The position numbers were made by a program, and so were the translations under genes. Shown in pieces: positions 16,419-25,503 of a stretch of 42,241 nt of DNA. Source of the DNA: Candidatus Kapaibacterium sp. (lineage in GTDB: Bacteria > Bacteroidota > Ignavibacteria > Kapaibacteriales > UBA4661); NCBI GenBank assembly GCA_004292595.1, contig RDXM01000112.1:1-42241 (forward strand). The letters run 5' to 3'. Numbering within the stretch: position 1 is the first letter of the stretch; every line of letters begins with the position of its first letter. A model generated the notes under the pieces. The model did no database searches. It was not told the origin of the DNA and worked only from the letters and a program-made list of their open reading frames with translations.

Positions 16419-16520
16419 AAAACAAACATGAATAAGCTGAAGTGTTCATGGAAATTATTTTCAACAAAGCTATTTTCAATAAAGCAATATACGCTTTAGA
16501 GCAGGTTTTTACGAAATAGT

Positions 16521-17906
16521 TTATTTCTTTGTCATCGCAATATTATCGTTTGTGTCATTTGATGCCTCGGCGACTGCATCGTCTGGCTTTCCGCCAATGG
16601 CAAACCAATCAATATTGCGCGTAATGTACATCACCAAGCCCAGTATCACAAACAGCCCACAGCTGCCCAAGAGCAGCGCGTAGTCTTGCAGTTGGAGAAT
16701 GATAAACAAAAATCCGTAGAGAATCGTGAGAATGCCGAAGATAATGCCCGTTGCCGTCCAATTCGACAACACACTGCGCGTATAGCCCGTGATGAGAACA
16801 ATAATTGCTGCGCTGGAGACAATGTAGGCGCGGTTAAAGTTAAATTGCTCCGAGAAGGAGAGCAGCAGCGTGTAGAAAATCACCAACCCAAGCCCAATAA
16901 GCACGTACTGAATGGGATGAATCACGCGCCGCGTCAGGATTTCTGCCATGAAAAAAGCAAGGAACGTGAGCGCCAGAAACATAATTGCATACTTCGCCGT
17001 GCGCATAGTTTTTTGGTATTCGTCAATGGCAAGTTTCAATTTCACACCAAAGGCGGATTCTTTTACGCCGTACGCATTCCCTGTCCACGATTGCGGGTAA
17101 TTACGATTTAAGTGCAAAATTTTCCAGTAGGCGGTAAATTTTTGTCCCGTAACCTCGCGCTTCTCTGGCAAATACGCACCCGCAAAACTAGGATTGCCCC
17201 AGTTCGATTCTATCTGCACACTGCTTTCGCGTCCGACGGGGATAAAGAGAAGTTCACTCGAACCGTTCAAGTCCAGCACGAGGCTGAAGGTTGTTTTGTC
17301 AAGCTCTTTCAAGGGAGCTTTGATGCTGATACCCTGCTCTAAAACGAGGTTGGTATTCAGTCCTGGGTCGGCAAGATATTCTGCGTCATTGAAGCGAATT
17401 TTTACTACGTCCTTAATACCTTTCAAATCAGAAATACCGAGCGAAATATTGGCATCTTGCCACAAAATATTATCGGGGTCAATGTTTGATTCGCGCACCG
17501 CATTGAGCAAAAATGAGCCTTCGATAGAAATACGCGAACGATAGAGAATCACCTCGTAAATACCGCGATACCGCACCTCAGGCGCGAGCGTTGTTTGTAT
17601 GCGGAGGTGTTCGGGTAAAATGTGCAGGTATTCGGTAATTTCATTCACTTCGGTTTTTGTTGCTCCCTTATCATCGGTGAGCTGCTGACGGACAAATGTT
17701 TTGTATGGAATGGAAATAATCGGTCCGGTAATCGTCTGCGCACCGCCCCATTTCTCGCTTACCTCGCGTGTTGCTTCGTCGCGGCGCATTTGGCGTTCTT
17801 CAATCAATCGTTCAACAAACGAAACGGGAACGAGCATTACCAGTGTCAGAAAGGCAATAATCAGCATCCGTAAGCCAGTTGAATTTTTGAAGAAGCTCGT
17901 AATCAT
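16521..17906 (-). CDS. creD: CreD-family inner membrane protein
   Basis: This 461-residue inner membrane protein has one N-terminal helix (about 12-31), a large periplasmic domain and five or six C-terminal helices. The family motif GPIISIPY follows the first helix, and the periplasmic part has CreD-like segments such as RYRGIYEVILYRS, ILWQDANISLGISDLKGI and SWTGNAYGVKESAFGVKL. CreD (Cet family) affects envelope integrity and colicin E2 tolerance in E. coli, where it belongs to the CreBC regulon; its molecular activity is unknown. The chosen ATG at 17906 overlaps the stop codon of the upstream gene (ATGA), so the two are probably translationally coupled, and aggaaa lies just upstream. No creBC two-component genes are in the window. 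Confidence 0.92.
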   Translation of the reverse strand: MITSFFKNSTGLRMLIIAFLTLVMLVPVSFVERLIEERQMRRDEATREVSEKWGGAQTITGPIISIPYKTFVRQQLTDDKGATKTEVNEITEYLHILPEHLRIQTTLAPEVRYRGIYEVILYRSRISIEGSFLLNAVRESNIDPDNILWQDANISLGISDLKGIKDVVKIRFNDAEYLADPGLNTNLVLEQGISIKAPLKELDKTTFSLVLDLNGSSELLFIPVGRESSVQIESNWGNPSFAGAYLPEKREVTGQKFTAYWKILHLNRNYPQSWTGNAYGVKESAFGVKLKLAIDEYQKTMRTAKYAIMFLALTFLAFFMAEILTRRVIHPIQYVLIGLGLVIFYTLLLSFSEQFNFNRAYIVSSAAIIVLITGYTRSVLSNWTATGIIFGILTILYGFLFIILQLQDYALLLGSCGLFVILGLVMYITRNIDWFAIGGKPDDAVAEASNDTNDNIAMTKK

Positions 17907-18970
17907 GCGGTTTTCCTGTGAGTAAGAGAAGAAGGAATGTGTGAACTTAAAATAATGCCTGCCGTTGCTTCTGGCAATGCTGCACCAATACACGGCGTGA
18001 GAATATGCCCCACACGAGCGCAATAGCTATTCATGCGTTCATCTAAGCGCGAAGCAAAGCGGCGAAACGGGTTCAAGCGGCGTAGTGCGGTTGGTTGTTC
18101 GGTATGAGTTGCACGGTCATCGGCAAAATACGCAGAAATTTCATCTAATGCAGCTTTTGTGAGGTCGGCACCAAAAAAATATGCTGTTTCGATGCGGGCT
18201 TGGACGGCTTCCTCTGCATCCTGAAGCGCGTCAAAGCAGAGCTTGCCGAGTCCAGTGCGTTCGAGGGACTGTTTTTCTTCGTCGTAGCCGATTTCGGCGG
18301 CTTCGTGCAGAACTTCCGAGAGTTCGCTCTCCAAACACAGCGTCATCGTGTGCAAAAGCACAGAACTGCGCACAATACTCACATCGACAAAGCCGCGCTG
18401 CAAGCCCAAAAGTGCGACAATACCACGCTCTTCGGGGTAATTGTAGCGCAGAGCATCATGCGCAGCCGTTTGTGCCACGCTCAAACGCTGCAAATCTGCT
18501 CGCAAGAGGTGTGAAATTTGGTCAGCAACGCTGGTAATCGTGGTCGAAAGCATCACGGACATTGCCATAAAGGGATTGGCGGCAAAGCCATAGAGCGGAT
18601 AAATTGTCGCAAGAAACTGCCCTGCATCGTGAGCGGGCAGATGCACACTTGCTTCCAAACGCACCAAACGCCGCAGTTCGTCGGTGGTAAGTGTGTTGGA
18701 GTACGGAATTTGGTGGGTGAGAGCGTTTTCCATTGTGGTCGAAACAACGCATTGTCGCACACTTCCAGCAAGCGGCGAGAGCATTTCTACTAATTCCTGA
18801 AATCCTACCGAACGCATAATTTCTTCCAGAGGGCGCGTAAAATCAAGCGGGTGTGCTGTTGCGTCCAGATGGCGCACAACGTACGAATCTACCTCTTCGG
18901 TAGAACCTTCCACGATAGCGCAATAGCTACGGTAGGAATCGAAATAAACGGAGGCGACAGATGAAGTCAT
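17903..18970 (-). CDS. Divergent PilM-like (actin-fold) protein of unknown function
   Basis: This protein of about 355 residues has no strong family match. Its order of motifs recalls PilM and other actin-fold (ASKHA) proteins. VYFDSYRSYCAIVEG at the start looks like the phosphate-1 strand. GIVALLGLQRGFVDVSIVRSSVLLHTMTL near the middle looks like the second phosphate loop and strand. RRLNPFRRFASRLDE followed by a short ILTPCIGAALPEA segment matches the PilM C-terminus. The glycine-rich nucleotide loops are weak, so ATP binding is doubtful. An alternative ATG at 18985 adds five residues. Its stop codon overlaps the creD start. No pilN, pilO or pilQ gene is nearby, so a pilus role is not supported by context. 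Confidence 0.6.
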   Translation of the reverse strand: MTSSVASVYFDSYRSYCAIVEGSTEEVDSYVVRHLDATAHPLDFTRPLEEIMRSVGFQELVEMLSPLAGSVRQCVVSTTMENALTHQIPYSNTLTTDELRRLVRLEASVHLPAHDAGQFLATIYPLYGFAANPFMAMSVMLSTTITSVADQISHLLRADLQRLSVAQTAAHDALRYNYPEERGIVALLGLQRGFVDVSIVRSSVLLHTMTLCLESELSEVLHEAAEIGYDEEKQSLERTGLGKLCFDALQDAEEAVQARIETAYFFGADLTKAALDEISAYFADDRATHTEQPTALRRLNPFRRFASRLDERMNSYCARVGHILTPCIGAALPEATAGIILSSHIPSSLTHRKTA

Positions 18971-19164
18971 AATGCGGGTACTCATCAATAAAACAGTGCA
19001 AAGCCGTGAAAAATCATGCGAGAATGGCACTTCTGAGGGAAATTTTTTGGTCAGTATTTCCTCATTTTCGCCATGTACGAATCACGCAGCAAAAATGCTG
19101 CCAATTTTCTTCCTGTTTCTTCTTGTCAAAAAGAACGTTGTGCAAAGCGCACAAAATCATGCTT

Positions 19165-20718
19165 CTACGCATTCCAATGCTGCCTATCAAGACTGCGATA
19201 CTGAATTGCTTCCGCCACGTGCTGCGGTAAAATCGTATCGCGGTCGGCGAGGTCGGCAATGGTGCGGGCGACTTTCAAAATGCGGTCGAAGGCGCGAGCA
19301 GAGAAGCCCATCGTGGTCATGGCGCGTTTCATAAGCTGCTCGCCGTCTGCATCCAGAACGCAGAATTTACGAATATCTTGCGAACTCATATCCGCATTTT
19401 TGAACACGCCTTTGCGCTTGGCAAACCGCCGTTTTTGCACCTCACGCGCTCGTACAACCCGCTCACGGACTTGCGTGGAGCTTTCGCCTTGTTTCGTGGA
19501 AGCAAGCTCGTCGTATTTCACAGGAATCACGTCCACGTGAATATCTATGCGGTCTAAGAGCGGCCCAGAGACTTTCGCCATGTAGCGTTGAATTTGCTGC
19601 GGAGTGCATGAACACTCGTGGTGCGGGTTGCCGAAGTTCCCGCAGGGGCAAGGATTCATCGAGCAAATCATCATAAAATTCGCGGGATAATTGACCGTCA
19701 TTTTCGTCCGCGAGATAGTGATATTGCGGTCTTCAAGCGGTTGGCGCAAGACTTCCAGCACATTGCGGGCAAATTCGGGCAGTTCATCCAAAAACAACAC
19801 GCCGTGATGCGCGAGCGAAATCTCGCCCGGACGCACCACGCCCATTCCCCCGCCGACCAGCGCGGCATCCGATATGGTGTGATGCGGTGCGCGAAAAGGA
19901 CGCGCCGTGAGAAGAGCTTCATTACTGCGGAGCAGCCCAACGACGGAATGAATTTTCGTAGTCTCAAGAGCTTCATCCAATGTAAGTGGTGGCAAAATAG
20001 TCGCCAAGCGTTTGGCAATCATGGTTTTGCCGCTTCCGGGCGCACCAATCATAATCGCATTGTGTCCGCCAGCCGCCGAGACTTCCAGCGCACGTTTGAC
20101 GTTTTCCTGCCCTTTTACGTCGTTCCAATCAATGCTGTACGACTCAGCGCGGTCGAAAAGGCTCATTGGGTCAATGGAGCGAGGTGTGATGCGGTTTTCT
20201 GCCGAAAGGAAATCAACGGTTTGGCGCAATGTTTCGACGGGAATAATCTCCACCCCGCTCACCACCGCCGCTTCGTCGGCGTTCTGCGACGGCAACATAA
20301 CCCGCACAAAACCTTGATTCTTTGCCTCAATCGCAATCGGCAACGCGCCGCGAATGGGACGCAGTGTGCCGTCTAGGGCAAGTTCGCCTAAAATCAAGGT
20401 TTTATCAAGCTCGTCGGCAAGTGTGGTTGCGGGAATAAGCCCACACGCCCGCAAAATACCAATGGCTATCGGCAAATCGAACGCGCTGCCTTCCTTGCGA
20501 ATGTCTGCTGGCGCGAGATTGACGGTAATTTTCTTATTCGGAAAAAGAAACTTCGAGTTTTTAATTGCCGCCGAAACCCGCTCCCGTGCTTCTTTCACGG
20601 CAGAATCTGGCAAACCCACGACCACAAAAGCGGGCAGTGCATTTTCCAAGTGCGTTTCGATTTCCACCAAAAACGCACCAACGCCAAAGGTTGAAGCAGA
20701 GCGCAAGCGAGAGAACAT
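19165..20718 (-). CDS. comM: YifB/ComM family Mg-chelatase-like AAA+ ATPase
   Basis: This 517-residue cytoplasmic AAA+ ATPase belongs to the ComM (YifB) family. ComM is a hexameric branch-migration helicase that extends strand uptake during natural transformation. The N-terminal Lon-protease-like fold domain has VVVGLPDSAVKEARERV (32-48) and LAPADIRKEGSAFDLPIAI. The ATPase domain has Walker A GAPGSGKT (225-232), RPFRAPHH (273-280) and Walker B GVLFLDELPEF (306-316). NPCPCGNFGNP, with a Cys-rich loop, and LLDRIDIHVDV (arginine finger region) follow. The length is that of the full family. The gene stands alone; other competence genes are absent here. Confidence 0.96.
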   Translation of the reverse strand: MFSRLRSASTFGVGAFLVEIETHLENALPAFVVVGLPDSAVKEARERVSAAIKNSKFLFPNKKITVNLAPADIRKEGSAFDLPIAIGILRACGLIPATTLADELDKTLILGELALDGTLRPIRGALPIAIEAKNQGFVRVMLPSQNADEAAVVSGVEIIPVETLRQTVDFLSAENRITPRSIDPMSLFDRAESYSIDWNDVKGQENVKRALEVSAAGGHNAIMIGAPGSGKTMIAKRLATILPPLTLDEALETTKIHSVVGLLRSNEALLTARPFRAPHHTISDAALVGGGMGVVRPGEISLAHHGVLFLDELPEFARNVLEVLRQPLEDRNITISRTKMTVNYPANFMMICSMNPCPCGNFGNPHHECSCTPQQIQRYMAKVSGPLLDRIDIHVDVIPVKYDELASTKQGESSTQVRERVVRAREVQKRRFAKRKGVFKNADMSSQDIRKFCVLDADGEQLMKRAMTTMGFSARAFDRILKVARTIADLADRDTILPQHVAEAIQYRSLDRQHWNA

Positions 20719-20763
20719 ATTGTGTTGAGGGAATTGGGTGAGAAAATTGGATTTATTCGTAGC

Positions 20764-20951
20764 TTGTCAGGTCTCAGCAATGAAGAGGGGACGCAGATGA
20801 AGATGATTGAATTGATTAAAGATGATTAAACATGATTAAACATGATAAAGTAAATGTGCTTACACCTTTGATGTTTCCTACTCTGTTCATCATCTTCATC
20901 CATTCAATCATCTTCATCTGCGTCCAAAAAAATCATGACCTAACCAGTCAC
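20764..20951. repeat. Family D inverted-repeat element, copy 1
   Basis: Two perfect 23-base inverted arms (20789-20811 and 20903-20925, reading acgcagatgaagatgattg and its complement) lie inside imperfect terminal repeats (gtcaggtctc and its diverged counterpart before ccagtcac). The centre is AT-rich, with three repeats of gattaaa type. It fills the gap upstream of comM and downstream of the YdeI-family gene. A second copy lies at 42145. Confidence 0.85.
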
Positions 20952-20960
20952 ATTTATCAT

Positions 20961-21569
20961 TTATTCCTTGTCAAAATTCACCCGCAAGTTTTTTGCTGCC
21001 ATGCGCACGGTCTCGTGCAAACGTTTCAAGCGGGTTTCGGGGCGTTTTGCGTTCAGAATCCATTCCAAAATGCCGCGCTTGGAAGAACGCGAGAAAGTGT
21101 TCCAATGCCGCGCCGCATCTGGGTTTTCATCGAAGAGGGCTTGCAAATCTTCTGGCACGGTAAGGTTTTCCACGTCGTTGAGCGCGTCCCATTTGCCGCT
21201 TGCTTTGGCAATGTCTATCATGCGTTGCCCTGCTTCGTGCATCAAACCTTGCTCTACGAGGCGTTGCACACGCTCTTTGTTGAGGCGCGACCAGTTGCTG
21301 GATTTCTTGCGCGGCGTGAAAAGCTGCTGGTAGCTGGCTTCGTCCAGTGTGCGGACGACGCTATCAATCCACCCAAAGCACAATGCTTCTTCAACGGCAT
21401 CATCGTAGGAAACACGCGGCTTCCCACTCTCTTTCTTTCCGCTCTCTTTTTTGAAATAGACGAGCCAAATTCCCTGTTTTTCCGTGTGGAACTGCTCCAG
21501 CCAAAGCCGCCATTCTGCGCGGCTTGCGGGGGCAAATTGCTCGTAGTCGCTACCTGCTTGCTTTGGCAT
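20961..21569 (-). CDS. YdeI/OmpD-associated (bacteriocin-protection-like) family protein
   Basis: This 202-residue protein is of the YdeI family (DUF1905-less form). Characteristic segments are RAEWRLWLEQFHTEKQGIWL, YDDAVEEALCFGWIDSVVR, FTPRKKSSNWSRLNKERV and the C-terminal FSRSSKRGILEWILNAKRPETRLKRL. Members are small cytoplasmic proteins of uncertain function; some were named for effects on bacteriocin tolerance or OmpD. No membrane segments or signal peptide are seen. The start at 21569 gives MPKQAGSDYEQFAP, fitting relatives. A short insertion KKESGKKESGK (about residues 40-50) is a small internal duplication. The gene is flanked by repeats and is likely a single transcription unit. Confidence 0.88.
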   Translation of the reverse strand: MPKQAGSDYEQFAPASRAEWRLWLEQFHTEKQGIWLVYFKKESGKKESGKPRVSYDDAVEEALCFGWIDSVVRTLDEASYQQLFTPRKKSSNWSRLNKERVQRLVEQGLMHEAGQRMIDIAKASGKWDALNDVENLTVPEDLQALFDENPDAARHWNTFSRSSKRGILEWILNAKRPETRLKRLHETVRMAAKNLRVNFDKE

Positions 21570-21910
21570 TATTTTTGAACGATGAAATTTGAGGAATGAG
21601 GGCTGAAATGCAAGGGTGGCGTGAAGCTCTCGCTTCTTGACGCAAAGCTGTCAGCGAGGGTTTCACTTTATTTTGCTCACTCTCTTCCACTAAAATTACA
21701 GTAATTCATCGTAAAATCGTCGTAAAATCGTGGTATTTTTCTCAACATTTGCGCGGAAACTTTTTTTGTGCGGAGTTTTTTTTTATTTTGTCGCACTCTA
21801 AACCGTTGGCAACACATTTGGCAGCATTGTCCGCTCTGTTCTTGGTGGTGCCGTCCAAATCCACTTTTCTTGTGATTTTTACTTTCTTCATTTTCAAAGG
21901 GCTGAATCGT
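21570..21910. other. Intergenic region between divergent genes
   Basis: No gene was found in these 341 bases between the YdeI-family gene (-) and the OmpA-family gene (+). The stretch 21713-21735 repeats cgtaaaatcgt. The stretch 21630-21666 can form a weak hairpin from ctcgct and agcgag. The reading frame of the OmpA gene is open back to an upstream start at 21749, but those codons encode no recognisable domain. Promoters for both genes should lie here; no clear consensus was assigned. Confidence 0.6.
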
Positions 21911-24214
21911 ATGACTTCCCGTGTTCTTCGTGTCCTTACGGTGCTATGCGCATTTGTAGCAATAAGTACCAGCACCACACTCACCCCGTCCCTCTTGGCG
22001 CAAACCGATACCAGCACAGCATCGCGCATCAACTTCGACGACCTCACCGCCGATGCCGATAAACCCTTGTTTCTCCGCTATGGTATTTTTGGTGGGCATA
22101 ACTGGAACTGGCACGATGCTAATTTTACTGACTTTCAGCCTTTTCCATCGTGCTGCGGAACATTTTACGGCTTTTCAGAAGCAAATTTGCGCTGGTACGC
22201 GGGAGCATTGTTTGAAACGCCTTTTCAAATGCCACAAATCCAGAATCGCTTAGGTTTTGCGATGCGCCTCAGCTATACAGATTACGGTGTTCGCCTTTCA
22301 AAGACAGAACAACTTTTGGCAATTACTCGTGCGAACCGCGCCGAAGAAGTACCTATTGAATTCAGCAAAAATATCACTCTTCAAGCTATTGCGTTAGAGC
22401 CAATGCTGACGTATCGCCCATTGGATGCGCTCTCCATCTATCTTGGCATTCGAGCAAATTATTACTTCAATGCGCGATTCTCTTCGATTGAACGTTTGGC
22501 AACAGATACCGTGAACTTCCTCTTGCCAAGTGGCCGTGTTTCCAGCACACGCAATCCCATTGATACAACTATCCCATCGTTAAATCCTCTGAACCTCGCA
22601 GCAGTAGCGGGTTTGAGCTATGAAATTCCGTTGGATGCAAATGGTAAATGGATGATTGCACCAGAAGCATTTTTTATGTTTGGCGCACTGCCGCTTGGAG
22701 CGTTGTCAAGCCCAACCAGCAGCCCGCTTGTGCGCCGTGTGCAGCTTTCTCCACGAGAAGGAGATAAAACAGAAGGTCCTGGAACATGGACATTCAACAA
22801 CCTCCGCGCAGGTCTCTCGCTTCGTTATTCGCCGTATCGCACCATCCGCCCAGAGCTTACACCTGCCTTGCAGGAAACGATTAAGCAAATCAAAAAGCTG
22901 GACAGCGCGATTACGGTGGAACGCCAGCAAAATGCAAAACGTTTGCAGCAGGTGGATTCTATCAACAAAGCAATCACCGCGAAAGTGGCGGAATTGAAAA
23001 AAGTCGGTATTAGCGTCAGCATCACGAAAGTGGTGGGTGTGGATGCCGACGGGCGCGAAATTCCGAACCCGAAACTCGTGGTGGAACAGTTCCGCAAGTC
23101 GCTTACGCAGCCGATATTGCCGACGGTCTTTTTTGAAGAAAATTCCTTTACCTTGCCGACGCGCTATCGCCGCTTGAAAGCTGCCGACCGAGGCTCCTTC
23201 AAGCTCGCCGAACTCGGTGGCAAAGGGAATTTGGATGTGTATCGTCAAATTTTGAATGTCATTGGTAAGCGTATGGAAGAGAACCCAGCAGCCGTGCTGT
23301 TTCTGACGGGCTGCAATGCCAACGTCGGACCAGAAGCGGGCAATCAAAAACTCTCGGAACAACGCGCTCAAACTATCAGTGATTATCTGCAAGATGTCTG
23401 GAAAATTCCCGCAAAGCGTATGATTATCCAAAAGCGCGATTTGCCAGAAAACCCCGCGAGTAGTGCTGATGCAAACGGTGCAGCCGAAAATCGCCGCGTG
23501 GATTTGTCCTCGAATTTACCAGAAATTTTCGCGCCCGTTGTGAGCGACCAAGTAGCGCGTATTCCGAATCCGCCGACACTGCGTTTTGGTATTGAAATCA
23601 ATGCTGGTGCGGGCTTGAAGCAATGGAACTTGGAAGCAACGCAGTTCAATGATGACGAATCGGTTACCTTGCGGGAGTTCAGTGGTACGGGCAAATACGA
23701 CCCGCAAATTGACTGGAAACTCGACCAAGAGCCAGCAACTGTGCCGCCTTCAGGACAAGACATGACCGTGCAGCTTACCATGACGGACATCAACAACAAA
23801 AACGCCGACGCGCCGCTTGTTTCCGTGCCAGTGGAGCAGATTAACGTGCAGAAAAAAGAACTGGATGCAAAAGGCGATAAGCGCATTGATGTGTACGACA
23901 TTTTAGGCTTTGCAGGCGGCATGAATCCGAGCTTGGATGAAATCAATACGAAAACATTGAACGACCTCAAAGCAAAGCTCAAACCAGACGCAAGTATCTT
24001 TATTAGCGCCTACACCGATAATACAGGCGATGCCGCACAAAACAAAGACCTCGCTAAAAAACGCGCTGATTTCGTTGCGAAAACGCTTGGTGTGTCGAAT
24101 GCAAAAATCACGGCTGTTGGTCCGACGACGTTGCACGAAAATCAATCGCCCGACGGCAGAATGTACAATCGTCTTGTGCGCGTAGAAGTACAAACACCGA
24201 TAAGCGGGAAGTAA
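21911..24214 (+). CDS. OmpA-family protein: beta-barrel plus two OmpA-like domains
   Basis: This 767-residue envelope protein is predicted to link the outer membrane to peptidoglycan. The ATG at 21911 gives a signal peptide (MTSRVLRVLTVLCAFVAIST, cleaved near LLAQ). Residues to about 320 form a barrel like that of the 3343-4161 protein (ALSIYLGIRANYYF, AVAGLSYEIPLD, PEAFFMFG, NNLRAGLSLRYSPY). A coiled-coil segment follows (ETIKQIKKLDSAITVERQQN). The first OmpA-like domain (about 395-540) holds LFLTGCNANVGPEAGNQKLSEQRA and ENRRVDL. A beta-rich linker leads to a second, C-terminal OmpA-like domain (about 670-760) with FISAYTDNTGDAAQNKDLAKKRADFV and NRLVRVEV. Two tandem OmpA domains are less common than one. 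The function is structural or adhesive by inference. Confidence 0.9.
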   Translation: MTSRVLRVLTVLCAFVAISTSTTLTPSLLAQTDTSTASRINFDDLTADADKPLFLRYGIFGGHNWNWHDANFTDFQPFPSCCGTFYGFSEANLRWYAGALFETPFQMPQIQNRLGFAMRLSYTDYGVRLSKTEQLLAITRANRAEEVPIEFSKNITLQAIALEPMLTYRPLDALSIYLGIRANYYFNARFSSIERLATDTVNFLLPSGRVSSTRNPIDTTIPSLNPLNLAAVAGLSYEIPLDANGKWMIAPEAFFMFGALPLGALSSPTSSPLVRRVQLSPREGDKTEGPGTWTFNNLRAGLSLRYSPYRTIRPELTPALQETIKQIKKLDSAITVERQQNAKRLQQVDSINKAITAKVAELKKVGISVSITKVVGVDADGREIPNPKLVVEQFRKSLTQPILPTVFFEENSFTLPTRYRRLKAADRGSFKLAELGGKGNLDVYRQILNVIGKRMEENPAAVLFLTGCNANVGPEAGNQKLSEQRAQTISDYLQDVWKIPAKRMIIQKRDLPENPASSADANGAAENRRVDLSSNLPEIFAPVVSDQVARIPNPPTLRFGIEINAGAGLKQWNLEATQFNDDESVTLREFSGTGKYDPQIDWKLDQEPATVPPSGQDMTVQLTMTDINNKNADAPLVSVPVEQINVQKKELDAKGDKRIDVYDILGFAGGMNPSLDEINTKTLNDLKAKLKPDASIFISAYTDNTGDAAQNKDLAKKRADFVAKTLGVSNAKITAVGPTTLHENQSPDGRMYNRLVRVEVQTPISGK

Positions 24215-24265
24215 AATCTCTCTTGGGGAATGCCCCAAAATTACATTGATAAACTAAAGGCACAT

Positions 24266-24344
24266 AGTGGCTTGAGACTTCTTAATCTGTGAGTGTTGGC
24301 GCGGGTTTCAGACAACAAACACAGAGAAGAAGTTTCAAGCCATT
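24266..24344 (+). repeat. Family A hairpin repeat, stem-swapped variant
   Basis: The loop (ctgtgagtgttggcgcgggtt) and outer agtggc match family A. The stem arms instead read tggcttgagacttctt and aagaagtttcaagcca, which pair with each other and differ from the acagacattc stem on both sides. Downstream, 24369-24415 holds a small inverted pair gtcattcc/ggaatgac. The 425-base gap from 24215 to 24639 holds no gene. Confidence 0.75.
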
Positions 24345-24480
24345 ACTGTTTTTGACCACTTCTTTTCCGTCATTCCTTCATGCCAATATGCCTACACACA
24401 CCTACGCGGGAATGACAACAAAGCTCCGCACATTGAACTCAACAACGTTTTTTTCTGCTCGACCACGCTGCATCTGTGCG

Positions 24481-24526
24481 TAAAAATAAAAAACCCGAAA
24501 AGCAAGATATAATCTTGGTTTCGGGT
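24481..24526 (-). terminator. Rho-independent terminator of rpoD
   Basis: The hairpin acccgaaa (24493-24500) pairs with tttcgggt (24519-24526), with inner aagat/atctt pairing. On the minus strand a T-rich run follows (A-rich at 24481-24492). It lies about 115 bases beyond the rpoD stop codon. Confidence 0.85.
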
Positions 24527-24639
24527 CTGCAAGTAGGGGTTACCTAGATGTGAATGGAAAACGGGAATCAAGGACGTTTTTGCCCTCTGTCCCAGTCGTC
24601 GCGCTGCTTCTAAGCAGGTTTATTTTCTACAATTTTTCT

Positions 24640-25503
24640 TTACCCAAGATACGCACGAAGAGCTTTTGAGCGTGAGGCATGGCGCAAGCGGCGAATAGCT
24701 TTCTCCTTGATTTGGCGCACACGCTCGCGGGTAAGATTAAAGCGTTCACCAATTTCTTCCAGCGTGAGAGAATGCTCGTTGTCCAAACCAAAGTAGAGAC
24801 GGACGACTTCTGCTTCGCGCTCAGAAAGCGTCGAAAGGGCGCGGCGTACCTCAACGCGGAGTGATTCTGCCATCAAGCCATGGTCTGGTGGTGGTTGTTG
24901 GTCGTTGGGGAGTACGTCCAAAAGGCGATTATCTTCGCCGTCGTTGAAGGGCGCATCAACAGACAAATGACGACCAGAAATCTTAATGGTATCGGTTACT
25001 TCCGACATACTCATTTCGAGTTGGTCGGCAAGTTCTGCGCTGGTGGGTTCGCGTTCAAGAGCTTGCTCCATCTCGCTATATTTTTTACCAATTTTGTTCA
25101 ATGCGCCAACGCGATTGAGCGGTAAACGCACGATGCGCGACTGTTCGGCGAGAGCTTGCAGGATTGATTGACGAATCCACCACACAGCGTAGGAGATAAA
25201 CTTGAAGCCGCGTGTTTCGTCGAAGCGTTTTGCAGCTTTAATCAAGCCTAAATTCCCTTCATTGATAAGGTCGCCGAGCGACAAGCCTTGATTTTGATAC
25301 TGCTTTGCCACTGATACAACAAAGCGCAAATTTGCTTTGGTGAGCCGCTCCATTGCTCGCTGTCCTTCATCGCCGCCGCGTTTGATTTGCTTGGCGATTT
25401 CAATTTCCTCGTCTCCTGTTAAAAGTTCTACGCGCCCGATTTCTTGCAAATATTTGTCAAGCGACTGGCTTTCGCGGTTTGTGTACTGTTTTGTTATGCG
25501 CAT
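24640..25503 (-). CDS. rpoD: Primary RNA polymerase sigma factor (Bacteroidota type)
   Basis: This 287-residue sigma-70 factor is the principal housekeeping sigma subunit, recognising -7/-33 type promoters in this lineage. The short N-terminus [20 protein letters not shown] lacks region 1.1, as is typical of Bacteroidota and Chlorobiota. Region 1.2 is [19 protein letters not shown]. Region 2 holds [20 protein letters not shown] and [20 protein letters not shown] (94-113). Region 3 follows, and region 4 (about 222-275) has [20 protein letters not shown]. All core regions are intact. It is transcribed divergently from recA and ends before a good terminator. Confidence 0.98.
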   Translation of the reverse strand: MRITKQYTNRESQSLDKYLQEIGRVELLTGDEEIEIAKQIKRGGDEGQRAMERLTKANLRFVVSVAKQYQNQGLSLGDLINEGNLGLIKAAKRFDETRGFKFISYAVWWIRQSILQALAEQSRIVRLPLNRVGALNKIGKKYSEMEQALEREPTSAELADQLEMSMSEVTDTIKISGRHLSVDAPFNDGEDNRLLDVLPNDQQPPPDHGLMAESLRVEVRRALSTLSEREAEVVRLYFGLDNEHSLTLEEIGERFNLTRERVRQIKEKAIRRLRHASRSKALRAYLG

